Source: Thermodesulfobacteriota bacterium
Lineage (GTDB): Bacteria; Desulfobacterota_D; UBA1144; Nemesobacterales; UBA2774
Length of the DNA stretch: 64,000 bases
Direction: 5' to 3'
Assembly: GCA_021604765.1 (NCBI GenBank)
Contig: BQJP01000009.1
Coordinates: 1-64,000 of the forward strand
Shown: positions 37,869 to 47,477 of the stretch, one piece after another
Layout of the letters: every line of letters starts with the position of its first letter
Numbering within the stretch: position 1 is the stretch's first letter
Notes under the pieces: model-generated
Told to the model about the DNA's origin: nothing
Database searches by the model: none
The model's input: the letters and a program-made list of their open reading frames with translations, nothing else
Program-made: the position numbers and the translations under genes

Positions 37869-38318
37869 CTAGTAACGCCTTTTCAGGGCTTTTTCCATTT
37901 CCCTGTCTGCTTCTCTCTTTTTAATATCATCTCGCTTATCTTGGAATTTCTTACCCTTAGCAAGAGCAATCTCAACTTTTGCCCTGCTGTTTTTAAAATA
38001 CATCCTAGTAGGAACTAATGTAAAGCCTCTTATCTGCGTTTTCCCGATTAAGCGGCTAATTTCTCTTTTGTTTAGGAGAAGCTTTCTTTCTCTGCGAGGA
38101 TCATGGTTAAAGTTGTTTGCAGCATCGTAAGGAGCTACATAACTGTTAACTAGAAAAACCTCTTCATCGCGAAGCATAGCAAAGCTTTCTTTAATGCTAG
38201 CCTGATTGGCGCGAAGGGATTTCACTTCAGATCCCTTAAGCACAATCCCAGCTTCGAATTTCTCTTCGATAACATAATCCCTTTTAGCCCTTGGATGGGT
38301 ACAAATTACTTTCTCCAT
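37869..38318 (-). CDS. smpB: SsrA-binding protein SmpB
   Basis: 149 residues from ATG 38318 (MEKVICTHPRAKRDYVI). Hallmarks are FEAGIVLKGSEVKSLRANQASIKESFA, LVNSYVAPYDAANNFNHDPRRERKLLL and a basic C-terminal tail ending EKALKRRY. It binds the tRNA-like part of tmRNA, whose gene follows 77 bases downstream. A GTG at 38339 in frame adds seven residues; the ATG matches the family start better and has a promoter directly upstream giving a leaderless message. Confidence 0.95.
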   Translation of the reverse strand: MEKVICTHPRAKRDYVIEEKFEAGIVLKGSEVKSLRANQASIKESFAMLRDEEVFLVNSYVAPYDAANNFNHDPRRERKLLLNKREISRLIGKTQIRGFTLVPTRMYFKNSRAKVEIALAKGKKFQDKRDDIKKREADREMEKALKRRY

Positions 38319-38324
38319 GCCGAT

Positions 38325-38352
38325 AATATAATAATTCACTTCAGTAAATCAA
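38325..38352 (-). promoter_or_regulatory. Sigma70-type promoter of smpB (leaderless)
   Basis: On the minus strand, TTGATT (plus 38347-38352), a 16-base spacer and TATATT (plus 38325-38330). The start point would fall on or next to the ATG at 38318; no ribosome site is present. Confidence 0.5.
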
Positions 38353-38392
38353 CTTGACTTATATTAAAAAAGAATGGAATTTGAATATAGTA

Positions 38393-39535
38393 ATGAGAAT
38401 ATTCCTCTTCGTAATTCTTTTATTAATCTCTGTTAATACTTTTGCACAACCAGCCTCAACACCTATAAGGGCCGCTCAGGTTTTTTATTCAGATGCTAAA
38501 AACTATAAAGAATTTGAAAGAGAAGTAGTGAGAATGAAAAATCTTGGTGTAAACATTCTTATCTTTAGAGTGTTTGGTAACGAAGGAGACCGTATTTATA
38601 AATTTGCAAATGCTCAGTCTGAAGTGGGGGTTTATTTTAAAACCGCTCATTCTCCGGTGATCGATGATTTACTAGGAAATGTAACTAAAATTGCTCATAA
38701 GCACGGGATTAAAATATTTGCATGGATGACAACTAGGCATGCTACTTATGGAGTGGGGGAAGATACTTTAGATAGTTCCTACTCCCTATCAGATCAGGAA
38801 TATAAAGCTCTGCCTAAGCTCGATCTCTTTGATGAGAAAGTCGTTTGGGAACTTCAACAACTCTATGTAGATCTAGCAGAATATCCGATTGACGGGATTC
38901 TTCTTCAGGATGATTTTGCGATGCGCCATATGGAGGCGTTTGGCACAGAAGCAAGGGTGAAATATTTAAGTGAATTTGATAAAGATCTGGAAGCAAAGAA
39001 CATGTACACGGAGCTAGAGCTTAAAGACAATGGCAGAGTCAAGAGGATTGTATACTCTGAGGAGTTCTGGCGTTTCCAAAATTGGAAAAATAAGAGGTTA
39101 ATTGTTGTGGCTGACGAATTAGTTAAGGTCGTTAAAAAAGTTAATCCACAACTTAAAGTTGCGTTGAATGTCGGATATGAATTGTTTAATAAGCCCAAGA
39201 ACGCTCTTGCTTGGTATGCACACGATGATCGGTTAGTTAAAAAATTTGATTATGTTGCGGTGATGGCTTACCAAGATCAGATGATGAAAGAGTTAGATAT
39301 CAGCTTAGACAAAGCAAGCACTCTTATAAAAAGTAATACTATTAATGCTGTTGGAGTTATGGGTAGTCCAGAGCGGGTAATTATAAAAATACAAACAAAA
39401 GAGTGGGATACAGGAAAGGATATTCCCTTGAAAGATATCAGATTTGTTTCTCAAAAGGTTAAAACTCCCTTCTCTGAGGTAGGGATTGCAGTTGTGCCGT
39501 GGGAAAATAGGAACTACAATTTTATAAGGAACTAA
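38393..39535 (+). CDS. PgaB C-terminal-like glycoside hydrolase domain protein (GHL13/GH153-like)
   Basis: 380 residues from ATG 38393, with signal peptide [19 protein letters not shown]. The body resembles the C-terminal glycosidase domain of Pga[57 protein letters not shown], and [10 protein letters not shown] (two Asp, the expected catalytic acid region). No deacetylase domain precedes it, unlike PgaB. It probably cleaves a poly-N-acetylglucosamine-type or other envelope glycan in the periplasm. The frame extends upstream to a TTG at 38354, but the signal peptide fixes this start. Its stop overlaps convergent dtd. Confidence 0.8.
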   Translation: MRIFLFVILLLISVNTFAQPASTPIRAAQVFYSDAKNYKEFEREVVRMKNLGVNILIFRVFGNEGDRIYKFANAQSEVGVYFKTAHSPVIDDLLGNVTKIAHKHGIKIFAWMTTRHATYGVGEDTLDSSYSLSDQEYKALPKLDLFDEKVVWELQQLYVDLAEYPIDGILLQDDFAMRHMEAFGTEARVKYLSEFDKDLEAKNMYTELELKDNGRVKRIVYSEEFWRFQNWKNKRLIVVADELVKVVKKVNPQLKVALNVGYELFNKPKNALAWYAHDDRLVKKFDYVAVMAYQDQMMKELDISLDKASTLIKSNTINAVGVMGSPERVIIKIQTKEWDTGKDIPLKDIRFVSQKVKTPFSEVGIAVVPWENRNYNFIRN

Positions 39536-39981
39536 AACAACTTCTTGCTGTCTAACATTAAGGTTACAGGTCCCCAGTTGATTAAATGTACGTCCATCAT
39601 AGCGCGAAATTTGCCAGTTTTAACAGGAACACCAAAATCTCTGATCCTTTCAATAAAATGATTGTATAAATTCTCGGCAATTTCTGGAGGAGCAGCTTTA
39701 TCAAAAGACGGACGCCTCCCTTTTCTGCAGTCGCCGTATAATGTAAATTGAGATACCACGAGTAGTTCGCCGCCAATATCTGTGACTGATAGGTTCATCT
39801 TGCTAGCTTCGTCCTCAAATATTCTGAGCCCGAGAATCTTCTCAACAAGATATTCTACATCCTGCTCGCTATCTTCTGTCCCGGCCCCGAGAAGTACAAG
39901 CGCACCCTTCCCTATCTGACCTATAGCTTCTTCGTTTACTCTGACACTTGCTTCTTTTACACGTTGAAGGATTATTCTCAT
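39532..39981 (-). CDS. dtd: D-aminoacyl-tRNA deacylase
   Basis: 149 residues, full length. Hallmarks: [59 protein letters not shown] (the SQFTL catalytic site), and the Gly-Pro motif near the C-terminus ([18 protein letters not shown]). It hydrolyses D-amino acids and glycine from tRNA. Convergent with the glycosidase gene by a 4-base overlap. Confidence 0.96.
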   Translation of the reverse strand: MRIILQRVKEASVRVNEEAIGQIGKGALVLLGAGTEDSEQDVEYLVEKILGLRIFEDEASKMNLSVTDIGGELLVVSQFTLYGDCRKGRRPSFDKAAPPEIAENLYNHFIERIRDFGVPVKTGKFRAMMDVHLINWGPVTLMLDSKKLF

Positions 39982-40064
39982 TTTGTTTATGAAGTTTTAA
40001 AAATTTTCTTATAAAAAAATAATTCGATAGGAAAAACAATTTATTGGCAGGAACTGGATATCAA

Positions 40065-40104
40065 ATGAGGGAGCAGAAGTAATCTACTCCCTCATGTTTT
40101 TTTT
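40065..40104 (+). terminator. Intrinsic terminator hairpin
   Basis: ATGAGGGAG (40065-40073) pairs perfectly with CTCCCTCAT (40087-40095), 13-base loop, followed by G and eight T on the plus strand. It best fits plus-strand transcription (read-through from 38393-39535). It also lies just beyond the dodecin stop, where it could act in the other direction more weakly. Confidence 0.7.
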
Positions 40105-40116
40105 CTATATTAATTA

Positions 40117-40323
40117 CTACCCTTCTAAAATAAATGTAATTCTAAGGTGAGCCCTGTACTCTGCTACTTTACCGTCTTCACCAATTGAGGCGTTCATTTT
40201 TGTGACTTCTATTCCTGTAAGACCACGAAGGGTCTGATTTGCTCTGTCGAGGGCACTCTGCACTGCATCGTCCCAAGATTTTTCTGATGAACCGATAATC
40301 TCCGTTATTCTTGCTACAGCCAT
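40117..40323 (-). CDS. Dodecin (flavin-binding)
   Basis: 68 residues, typical dodecin: ARITEIIGSSEKSWDDAVQSALDRANQTLRGLTGIEVTKMNASI, then VAEYRAHLRITFILEG. The Trp in SW and the Gln/Arg region stack and bind flavin in the dodecamer. Dodecins store or buffer free flavin or FMN. GGAGG precedes ATG 40323. Single gene. Confidence 0.93.
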   Translation of the reverse strand: MAVARITEIIGSSEKSWDDAVQSALDRANQTLRGLTGIEVTKMNASIGEDGKVAEYRAHLRITFILEG

Positions 40324-40512
40324 TTTATTGCCTCCTAGAATAGAATTTGTAGAAACGTTACAACTATAATAAAAACCTGACTCTAAATGTCAAGCTGAGA
40401 ATGCATAAAAATATCTGAATTTATTACACAAAATCTATAATCATGATATAATCAATGTCCGAATAAAATAAATCCTAAAAAAGATGCAATATGAGTTGCT
40501 AGGAGGAACCCA

Positions 40513-41655
40513 ATGCCAATAGATTTTGAACTAACAGATGAACAGCAGATGTTCAAAGATACCATAAGGGACTTCGGCGAAAATGAGATCACACCTCTTG
40601 TAGAAGATGCCGAAAATAACGAAAAGTTTCCTGTAGAAATTTTCCCCAAATTAGGTGAGATGGGCTTTTTAGGTATAGCTTTTCCAGAAGAATATGGTGG
40701 AGTTGATTTAGATAAAGTAACAGAATGTATATTCGCTGAAGAGATGGGACGCATTAATGCTGGTATTGCAATGTGTGTTAATGCTCATACAAGTCTTTCG
40801 ATGGTTCCAATCTTAAAAAATGGAAACGATGCTCAAAAAGAAAAATACTTACTACCCGGAATTGAAGGCAAGCTAATAGGAGCCTTAGGCCTTACAGAGC
40901 CTGACGCTGGTTCAGATGCTAGAAGCATTAGAGCTACAGCAGTCAAAAAAGGTGATAAATATATTATTAATGGAACGAAGACATGGATCACAAACGGAAC
41001 AATGTGTGATTATGTAATTGTTGCCGCATATACCGATAAATCAAAAAAAGGAACTGGTATTAGTCTGTTTATTATTGACGCTGATGCTCCAGGTTTTACT
41101 GAAAAGAATAAGATTCATAAACTAGGTCACCGTTCAGCAGATACTGCTGAATTAGTTTTTGAAAACTGTGAAGTTCCCGAAGAGAATTTGCTTGTTGGTG
41201 AAGGTGGCTTTATGGGAGCAATGAATACCCTTCTTGGAGCGCGTATAACTCACGCCGCAAAATCAGTTGGACTTGCACAGGCTGCGTTTGAGTTCTCTCT
41301 CCAGTATTCAAAAGAGCGTGAGGCATTTGGACGTACCATATCCAAGTTCCAGGCTATAAGCTTTAAACTTGCTCAGATGGCTACTAAGATCGAGACAGCA
41401 AGGCTCCTCGTCTACAAGGCAGCATGGCTATACAGTAACGATAAGAAAGCACTCAAAGAAGCCTCAATGGCTAAGTTGTACGCAGCCGAAGTTGTGCAGG
41501 ATGTTTGCACAGAAGCTGTACAGGTACTTGGTGGTTATGGATACGGAGTTGAGTTCCCAGTAGAAAGATACTACCGAGATGCCAAGCTTGCTTCTATCAC
41601 GGAAGGAACCTCAGAAATTCAGCATGTAGTTATATCTCGTGAACTAGGGATATAA
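40513..41655 (+). CDS. Acyl-CoA dehydrogenase
   Basis: 380 residues, normal length. Signature 1 GALGLTEPDAGSD, signature 2 QVLGGYGYGVEFPVERYYRDAKLASITEGTSEIQ. The catalytic Glu of short/medium-chain enzymes is in the ITEGTSEIQ region. It oxidises acyl-CoA to enoyl-CoA, passing electrons to ETF (not in window). It resembles butyryl-CoA/short-chain enzymes, but chain length is not certain. AGGAGG precedes ATG 40513; a strong terminator follows at 41698. Confidence 0.95.
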   Translation: MPIDFELTDEQQMFKDTIRDFGENEITPLVEDAENNEKFPVEIFPKLGEMGFLGIAFPEEYGGVDLDKVTECIFAEEMGRINAGIAMCVNAHTSLSMVPILKNGNDAQKEKYLLPGIEGKLIGALGLTEPDAGSDARSIRATAVKKGDKYIINGTKTWITNGTMCDYVIVAAYTDKSKKGTGISLFIIDADAPGFTEKNKIHKLGHRSADTAELVFENCEVPEENLLVGEGGFMGAMNTLLGARITHAAKSVGLAQAAFEFSLQYSKEREAFGRTISKFQAISFKLAQMATKIETARLLVYKAAWLYSNDKKALKEASMAKLYAAEVVQDVCTEAVQVLGGYGYGVEFPVERYYRDAKLASITEGTSEIQHVVISRELGI

Positions 41656-41697
41656 CTTTTACAAACTTCTTTACTTCAACCAAATGAATATAAAAAA

Positions 41698-41735
41698 ACG
41701 GGGAAGCATCTTAGGATGCAACCCCGTATTTTTTT
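41698..41735 (+). terminator. Intrinsic terminator of the acyl-CoA dehydrogenase gene
   Basis: ACGGGG-AA-GCATC, loop TTAG, GATGC-AA-CCCCGT, followed by A and seven T. Two perfect stems (6 and 5 bp) separated by an A-A internal loop. It lies 43 bases after the stop. Confidence 0.9.
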
Positions 41736-41785
41736 GTTTTCTTAAGTTTAAGTATCCAAATTTTGGATATTCTACTTATCTCTAA

Positions 41786-41983
41786 TTATGTCCAAGGAGC
41801 TGTCATGTCAGTTGATTCAGGGTCTCTGTTTTTTAGCCACTTGGATGAATCATAATGAGCTGCTGAATAGCAAATAATAGCTGTAGTAGCTATTAGTTGT
41901 TCAGGTGTAGTTTTTGTTAAGTCAGCTCTCTTTTGGATAATAGCCAAAATTGGATCTGGAATGTTAACTGTTACTTCTGCCAT
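41786..41983 (-). CDS. Small protein, ribbon-helix-helix-like, paired with nitroreductase
   Basis: 65 residues. The start AEVTVNIPDPILAIIQKRADLTKTTPEQLIATTAI looks like a short strand plus two helices, as in ribbon-helix-helix proteins or antitoxins. The remainder (HYDSSKWLKNRDPESTDMTAPWT) is unusual and polar. AGGAGG precedes ATG 41983. It is downstream of the nitroreductase gene by 25 bases, on the same strand, and co-transcribed. I do not recognise a family; a small subunit or partner of the nitroreductase is possible. Confidence 0.65.
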   Translation of the reverse strand: MAEVTVNIPDPILAIIQKRADLTKTTPEQLIATTAIICYSAAHYDSSKWLKNRDPESTDMTAPWT

Positions 41984-42008
41984 TTTTAGAACCTCCTAAT
42001 TTTAATGT

Positions 42009-43037
42009 TTAATCAGTGTCGCCAATACCTTTTTCTTTTCTATATTGGTCGAGAACTTCTCTCTTAACTGTTGGAACTAATTTGAAGTCGCCTTCTTGGG
42101 CGCCTGCAGCAGAAGCTGCAACTTCATCAGGTGATAACATGTCAGGTTTGGTATCGACAGCGTTAACAGGGTCGTTTAATAATGACGGACCTAGTTTCCA
42201 GTCAGTAAGAGCATCTTCACCAAGACCAAATCTTATTGTAAGTTTGTTGATCTCTTCAAGTCTTCCAGGTGTTGGTCCTGGCTCTTGAATCATTTTGAGT
42301 TCTTTTAGTAGCTCTACTGTAGCAGCGTCTCTTTCAAAAGGCTGTCCAACTTTACCTTTAAAGAACATGGTTTCAAAAGGAGGTCTTCCTCTTGTTCCAC
42401 CGCCGTCAAGATTTTCTGAAGGATAACCAACTGTCATTAGCCAGCAGAAAACGTATGATGGTCCAAGATTAAATTTATCCTTAACATTTCTTCTAGCTCC
42501 ACCGCTAGCTCCATTTAGGCAGCATCCTAGTCCTAATGATGTTGCGACAAGAATTGCGTTTTGAATAGCGTTACCTAAGTCTATGCATGCAAGTCTGTGA
42601 AGAATGAAATCAGGTAGGATTGCAGGTAGTGGGAAAAGTCTGTTTACACGCTCATATTCCCAACCGTGAGCTTTATCCAAAGCACCTGTTCTCATTAGAT
42701 CGTGCAGCTGTTGTCCCTGCACGTCATATGCTGATAATTCATAGCACCAGAAAATAAGAATTGGAGCCATCTGTGTTGTAATCTGACTCCAGTCAGAAAT
42801 AAACTCCCAAATCTCAGGGTCTTCATCTCTATAAACAACAATAGCTCTTTGCCCATTAAAGTTACCGGCTGAAGGTGCAACCCTTGCAGCTTCTAACATA
42901 GCCTGAACTTTCCATCTTTCTACGGGCTTATTTGGCTCATACCATCTTATTGATCTCCTCAAACCTATAGCGTCAAATGTATCAAGTACATTGACCTCGC
43001 TAGCCTGAGGAAGACCATCACTAATTAAGTCACTCAT
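42009..43037 (-). CDS. Nitroreductase family protein with C-terminal extension
   Basis: 342 residues; the nitroreductase fold normally needs about 170-220. The FMN-binding start IGLRRSIRWYEPNKPV and VAPSAGNFNGQRAIVV are clear, and LGNAIQNAILVATSLGLGCCLNGA and VGYP are the C-terminal fold motifs. The last about 110 residues (from about 230) are an added, charged, helical region ending RKEKGIGDTD. It could serve partner binding. Excellent AGGAGG ribosome site. A 65-residue gene follows. Substrate unknown. Confidence 0.85.
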   Translation of the reverse strand: MSDLISDGLPQASEVNVLDTFDAIGLRRSIRWYEPNKPVERWKVQAMLEAARVAPSAGNFNGQRAIVVYRDEDPEIWEFISDWSQITTQMAPILIFWCYELSAYDVQGQQLHDLMRTGALDKAHGWEYERVNRLFPLPAILPDFILHRLACIDLGNAIQNAILVATSLGLGCCLNGASGGARRNVKDKFNLGPSYVFCWLMTVGYPSENLDGGGTRGRPPFETMFFKGKVGQPFERDAATVELLKELKMIQEPGPTPGRLEEINKLTIRFGLGEDALTDWKLGPSLLNDPVNAVDTKPDMLSPDEVAASAAGAQEGDFKLVPTVKREVLDQYRKEKGIGDTD

Positions 43038-43335
43038 TTTGGCCTCCTAATTCAATGATTTTTTTTAACCAGACAGTCTAGGATGATATTATTTTCGAGC
43101 AAAAAAGTCAAGTAATTTGTGCAATTAGAGTGTTATTTTATGAAATTTTAATAGCCTATTTATTCTGCTAGGCCTGAACATGCAAATGGTTATTAAATAT
43201 TTGTTCAAAAAATATCACAAAATAGACAACTTAAAATCGTCACAACAGTCTTAAATTATTTGATAATTTAGGTCTTGAAATCCTGCTATTAATCACTACT
43301 TTAAGTATATATAGCGTTACAGGAGGTATAAAACA

Positions 43336-45951
43336 ATGAAATTTGACAAATTGACAATAAAAGCGCAAGAAGCAATAGCAGAGGCACAGTCTTTAGCACA
43401 AGAGAGCAACAATCAGGTAGTTGATATACCACATGTATTGATTGCCCTTTTGGCTGAGGATGGTATCCCAGGTCAGGTAATTGCAAAACTCGGAGCCAAC
43501 TTAAATGCAGTTAGAGGACTGGCTCAAGATGAAGTAAATAAATTACCCAAAGTTAAGGGTGACTCAGATCAGGTCTATCTAAGCCGTGAGCTTAGCAAGG
43601 CATTTAAGACTGCAGAAAAAGAAGCTAAGTCGTTAGGCGACGAGTACTTAAGCACAGAGCATTTGTTGCTTGGTATTGTTCAGGATTCAACAGGAGAGCT
43701 GAAAAATGAACTCAAAAGACTTGGCATAACTCGGGATAGTATTTTAAATGTACTGAAGGATGTTCGAGGTAATCAGAATGTTACATCACAGTCTCCTGAA
43801 GATACAATGCAATCTCTTAAGCAGTTTGGAAAGGACTTCACTGAGCTTGCACGCCAGGGAAAGATTGATCCTGTAATCGGGCGTGATGATGAGATCAGGC
43901 GCGTGATACAGGTGCTATCCAGAAGGACCAAAAATAACCCTGTACTAATTGGAGAGCCTGGCGTTGGTAAAACGGCAATCGCAGAAGGACTTGCTCAGAG
44001 GATAGTAAATGGTGATGTTCCTGACGGACTCAAGAATAAGCAGCTTATTGCTCTTGATATTGGGGCATTGGTTGCCGGTGCAAAGTATAGAGGACAATTC
44101 GAAGAGCGCCTAAAGGCCGTTCTTAAAGAAGTCACCGATTCTGATGGTCAGATAATTCTCTTTATAGATGAGATTCATACTGTTGTCGGAGCAGGTGCTA
44201 CTGAGGGCGCAATGGATGCGTCTAATATGTTAAAGCCTGCGTTAGCACGTGGCGAGCTTCACTGTATTGGTGCTACTACTCTTGATGAGTTTAGAAAATA
44301 CATAGAAAAAGATGCTGCGCTTGAAAGGCGTTTCCAACAAGTGTTTGTGGACGAGCCTTCAGTTGAAGAGACGATTTCGATTCTACGCGGACTTAAAGAA
44401 AAGTATGAAGTCCATCATGGGGTCAAGATAAAAGACGAGGCTCTTATCGCGGCAGGTGTTTTATCTAACCGATACATTACAGGAAGGTTCTTGCCTGATA
44501 AAGCAGTCGATCTTATTGATGAAGCTGCTGCGAGGCTTAAAATGGAAATTGATTCCATGCCTACAGAAATAGATGAGATTGAAAGACGTATTATGCAGCT
44601 TGAGATTGAGCGTGAGGCCTTGAAAAAAGAGAAAGATGATGCCTCAAAAGAAAAATTAACAGGGATTGAGCAGAATATAGCCAATTTAAAAGAAGAGTCT
44701 GACACTTTAAAGACTCACTGGAAGCGTGAGAAGGAGCATATTACTGAAATACGGACCGCCAAGGAAGAGATTGATCAGCTCCGCTCCGATGCTGAGAAAG
44801 CTCAGCGTGAGGGGAACCTCTCAACAGCTTCTGAACTCTTATACGGAAGGCTTCCAGACCTTAATGACAAGGTTGAAGAATTAAGTAAAGAGTTGGCTGA
44901 AATTCAGAAAGAGAAGAAGATGCTAAAGGAAGAGGTCGATGCAGACGACATTGCCGCTATCGTAGCCAAGTGGACGGGGGTTCCAGTGTCAAGGCTTCTT
45001 GAAGGTGAGGTTGAGAAGCTGATTCATATGGAAGATAGGCTTCATGAGCGTGTAATCGGTCAGGATGATCCTATAACTTCAGTGTCCAATGCGCTCAGGC
45101 GTTCACGAGCAGGGCTGTCTGATCCTAACAGACCTATTGGTTCCTTCTTGTTCCTTGGACCAACAGGTGTTGGTAAGACAGAGCTTGCAAGAGCGTTGGC
45201 CGAATTTATGTTTGATGACGAGCACGCAATGGTTCGCATAGATATGAGTGAATACATGGAAAAGCATACAGTTTCACGTTTGGTTGGAGCACCTCCAGGA
45301 TACATTGGTTATGAGGAAGGCGGTCAGCTATCAGAGGCTATAAGACGCCGGCCCTACTCTGTCATCCTTTTTGACGAGATAGAAAAAGCTCACACTGATG
45401 TGTTTAACGTGCTTCTTCAGATTTTAGATGATGGTCGTCTGACTGATGGTCAAGGGCGTACTGTTGATTTTAAGAACACTATCATCATTATGACTTCAAA
45501 CCTTGGAAGCGAGTACATTCAGGAGTACGTAGACAGACCTGAGACTATGGCTGAGAGGGTTATGGAGGTTGTAAGGGGCTCATTTAGGCCTGAATTTTTA
45601 AACAGGATCGATGAAACGATCATATTTAAACCTCTAGGGCTCGATGAGATCAAGGAAATTGTTAATATTCAGATCGATCACCTTGCTCACAGGCTTGAAG
45701 AAAGGAAAATTACACTTGATTTAACTGATTCTGCCAAAGAGTTAATCGCAGAGAGCGGATATGATCCAGTTTATGGAGCTAGACCTCTTAAGAGGACGAT
45801 TCAGAAGATGATACAAGATCCTCTTGCTACTGAGATCCTTAAAGGCGATTTCAAGGACGGCGATCATATAGTGGTTGATACAGATAAAGACAACAAATTG
45901 GTTTTAACAAAAGAAGTAAAAACAAAGAAGAAAAAAGCAGCAAACGAATAA
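43336..45951 (+). CDS. clpB: ClpB disaggregase
   Basis: 871 residues, full-length ClpB. N-domain (1-145), first AAA+ with GEPGVGKT at 206-213, the coiled-coil middle domain (about 400-530, [16 protein letters not shown]...), second AAA+ with GPTGVGKT at 608-615 and the SNLGS sensor, and a C-terminal domain. It rescues aggregated proteins with DnaK. AGGAGG precedes ATG 43336. The 298-base upstream region has a CTTGAAA at 43273-43279 but no matching heat-shock -10, so a sigma32 promoter cannot be claimed. Confidence 0.97.
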   Translation: MKFDKLTIKAQEAIAEAQSLAQESNNQVVDIPHVLIALLAEDGIPGQVIAKLGANLNAVRGLAQDEVNKLPKVKGDSDQVYLSRELSKAFKTAEKEAKSLGDEYLSTEHLLLGIVQDSTGELKNELKRLGITRDSILNVLKDVRGNQNVTSQSPEDTMQSLKQFGKDFTELARQGKIDPVIGRDDEIRRVIQVLSRRTKNNPVLIGEPGVGKTAIAEGLAQRIVNGDVPDGLKNKQLIALDIGALVAGAKYRGQFEERLKAVLKEVTDSDGQIILFIDEIHTVVGAGATEGAMDASNMLKPALARGELHCIGATTLDEFRKYIEKDAALERRFQQVFVDEPSVEETISILRGLKEKYEVHHGVKIKDEALIAAGVLSNRYITGRFLPDKAVDLIDEAAARLKMEIDSMPTEIDEIERRIMQLEIEREALKKEKDDASKEKLTGIEQNIANLKEESDTLKTHWKREKEHITEIRTAKEEIDQLRSDAEKAQREGNLSTASELLYGRLPDLNDKVEELSKELAEIQKEKKMLKEEVDADDIAAIVAKWTGVPVSRLLEGEVEKLIHMEDRLHERVIGQDDPITSVSNALRRSRAGLSDPNRPIGSFLFLGPTGVGKTELARALAEFMFDDEHAMVRIDMSEYMEKHTVSRLVGAPPGYIGYEEGGQLSEAIRRRPYSVILFDEIEKAHTDVFNVLLQILDDGRLTDGQGRTVDFKNTIIIMTSNLGSEYIQEYVDRPETMAERVMEVVRGSFRPEFLNRIDETIIFKPLGLDEIKEIVNIQIDHLAHRLEERKITLDLTDSAKELIAESGYDPVYGARPLKRTIQKMIQDPLATEILKGDFKDGDHIVVDTDKDNKLVLTKEVKTKKKKAANE

Positions 45952-45957
45952 TCATCG

Positions 45958-45995
45958 AAAAAGGCGCTTGTTTAGAGATAAACGGCGCCTTTTTT
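45958..45995 (+). terminator. Intrinsic terminator of clpB
   Basis: AAGGCGC (45961-45967) pairs with GCGCCTT (45985-45991), with an inner GTTTA/TAAAC stem and a GAGA loop, followed by five to six T (45990-45995). Directly downstream of the clpB stop. Confidence 0.9.
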
Positions 45996-46153
45996 CTTTT
46001 ATAAATAAAATGTTACAATAATACTCTCACATAATGTCTTAACTTTAATTTCAAATTTTATCTAAATTCATAAAGTGAATGAGGTTAGCAAGTTAAACTC
46101 TTGTATTAATACTATATTTTGATATTGATAAAGGAGAATAATCGGTTTTTTGA

Positions 46154-46378
46154 TTATGAAATAGATTTAACTATTTCGTCTACAACTTCTTCAGGATTGT
46201 CTGCTTCTGTGATAGCTCTACCGACTACAAGGTAGTCAGCTCCCTTGGAAACTGCTTCGGCTGGGGTAGTAACCATCTTTTGATCGTGATTTGTTGTTCT
46301 AGGGCGTATGCCAGGAACTACTAATGTGAATCTATCACCAAATTCCTTTCTTAAAGTTGCTACTTCAACTTCTGAATA
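46154..46378. repeat. Direct repeat copy 1 (pyrF 3' end)
   Basis: Ungapped match to 47253-47477. 46182-46267 is identical over 86 bases; the flanking parts diverge (about 14 differences in the next about 110 bases). The copies are 1099 bases apart and in the same orientation, bracketing the sulfotransferase gene. Confidence 0.9.
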
Positions 46379-46399
46379 CAACAGTAAGTAGATATTCAA
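46154..46399 (-). pseudogene. Truncated duplicate of the pyrF 3' end
   Basis: The frame carries the last about 75 codons of pyrF: EVEVATLRKEFGDRFTLVVPGIRPRTTNHDQKMVTTPAEAVSKGADYLVVGRAITEADNPEEVV and its stop aligned with that of the intact gene. The sequence before it (MNIYLLLYS) is unrelated to pyrF. It lacks the TIM-barrel N-terminal two thirds and the DLKFHDIP active site, so it cannot be functional. It lies at the far side of the sulfotransferase gene from intact pyrF (see the repeats). Confidence 0.9.
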
Positions 46400-46491
46400 T
46401 TATTCTATTGAAATAGAGATTCTTATCAATAGTTGCTAACACTTTTGTATTTCGAAACGTATTTAATTATAATACATTTCGGAAGATAATA

Positions 46492-47256
46492 ATGAGTCAA
46501 AAGTTATCGTTAAAGTTTATAAGATATGCAAGTAATGCTCGAAAAAGCCTCTCTTATATAATAAGAAAGCCTGATTTGTCAGAAAATCGTTTTGTTATAC
46601 TAGGTCGAGGAAGAACGGGTAGCACGGCACTGGTCAACCTGTTGAATAATGTAGATGGTGTTCAGTGCGATGATGAGATCCTTCGATATAAACTTCCTTT
46701 CCCCAAGCATCATATTCTTTCAAAATGTACAGAAAGTAGCGAAAAAACATATGGCTTCAAATTGATTACATATCAAATCCAGCAGGTTCAAAATATAAGG
46801 GATCATTTAAATTTTATTCAAGATCTCTATAATTCTGGATTTAAAGTTGTTTATACAAAAAGAGATAATATGTTAAAACAAATTATTTCACATATTAGAG
46901 CAAATATTGACGGCTATCATTACAAAAAAAATGAAAATTATAAAGCTAAAAAACTTCTTGTTAATCCAGAAAAAGTTGCTGAGCTTCTTGAGGGAAGCAA
47001 TAAATTTGATAAATACGAGATGGAACTTTTGAGTGGACTGTCTTATTTGCCTTTAAGCTATGAGAACCATCTTGAAAATGAAGAGGTTCATCAATCAACT
47101 GTTGATTTGGTATGTAATTTTCTGGGGATTAAGTCTTCTCAAGTAATAACTGAATACAAAAAGATGTCTCCAAAGAGTCTTAGCGACTCAGTTGAAAATT
47201 ATGCCGAATTACAAGATTTTTTTAGGAATACCAAATATTCGGAGTTTTTTGATTAA
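46492..47256 (+). CDS. Stf0-like sulfotransferase domain protein
   Basis: 254 residues. The PAPS 5'-phosphosulfate-binding motif GRGRTGST is at residues 38-45 (FVILGRGRTGSTALVNLL). The 3'-phosphate region (VYTKRDNMLKQIISHI, with Arg and Ser/Asn) follows, as in Stf0/trehalose and glycolipid sulfotransferases. The acceptor is unknown. GGAAG precedes ATG 46492. The gene runs opposite to pyrF and ends with a 4-base overlap with the pyrF stop. A transfer event is suggested by the flanking pyrF duplication. No recombinase is present. Confidence 0.78.
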   Translation: MSQKLSLKFIRYASNARKSLSYIIRKPDLSENRFVILGRGRTGSTALVNLLNNVDGVQCDDEILRYKLPFPKHHILSKCTESSEKTYGFKLITYQIQQVQNIRDHLNFIQDLYNSGFKVVYTKRDNMLKQIISHIRANIDGYHYKKNENYKAKKLLVNPEKVAELLEGSNKFDKYEMELLSGLSYLPLSYENHLENEEVHQSTVDLVCNFLGIKSSQVITEYKKMSPKSLSDSVENYAELQDFFRNTKYSEFFD

Positions 47257-47477
47257 GAGATAGATAAAACTATTGAATCAACAACTTCTTCAGGATTGTC
47301 TGCTTCTGTGATAGCTCTACCGACTACAAGGTAGTCAGCTCCCTTGGAAACTGCTTCGGCTGGGGTGGTTACCCTCTTTTGATCATGATTTGTTGTTCCA
47401 GGACGTATGCCAGGAACTACTAATGTGAATCTATTGCCAAATTCTTTCCTTAAAGCTTCAACTTCAACTCCGGAACA
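47253..47477. repeat. Direct repeat copy 2 (3' end of intact pyrF)
   Basis: Partner of 46154-46378. The 86-base identical block is 47281-47366. It begins at the stop codon of intact pyrF. Confidence 0.9.

Noticed and set aside
43273-43335. Sigma32-type heat-shock promoter before clpB
   Set aside because: CTTGAAA is present, but there is no CCCCAT-like -10 at a correct distance and no CIRCE inverted repeat.
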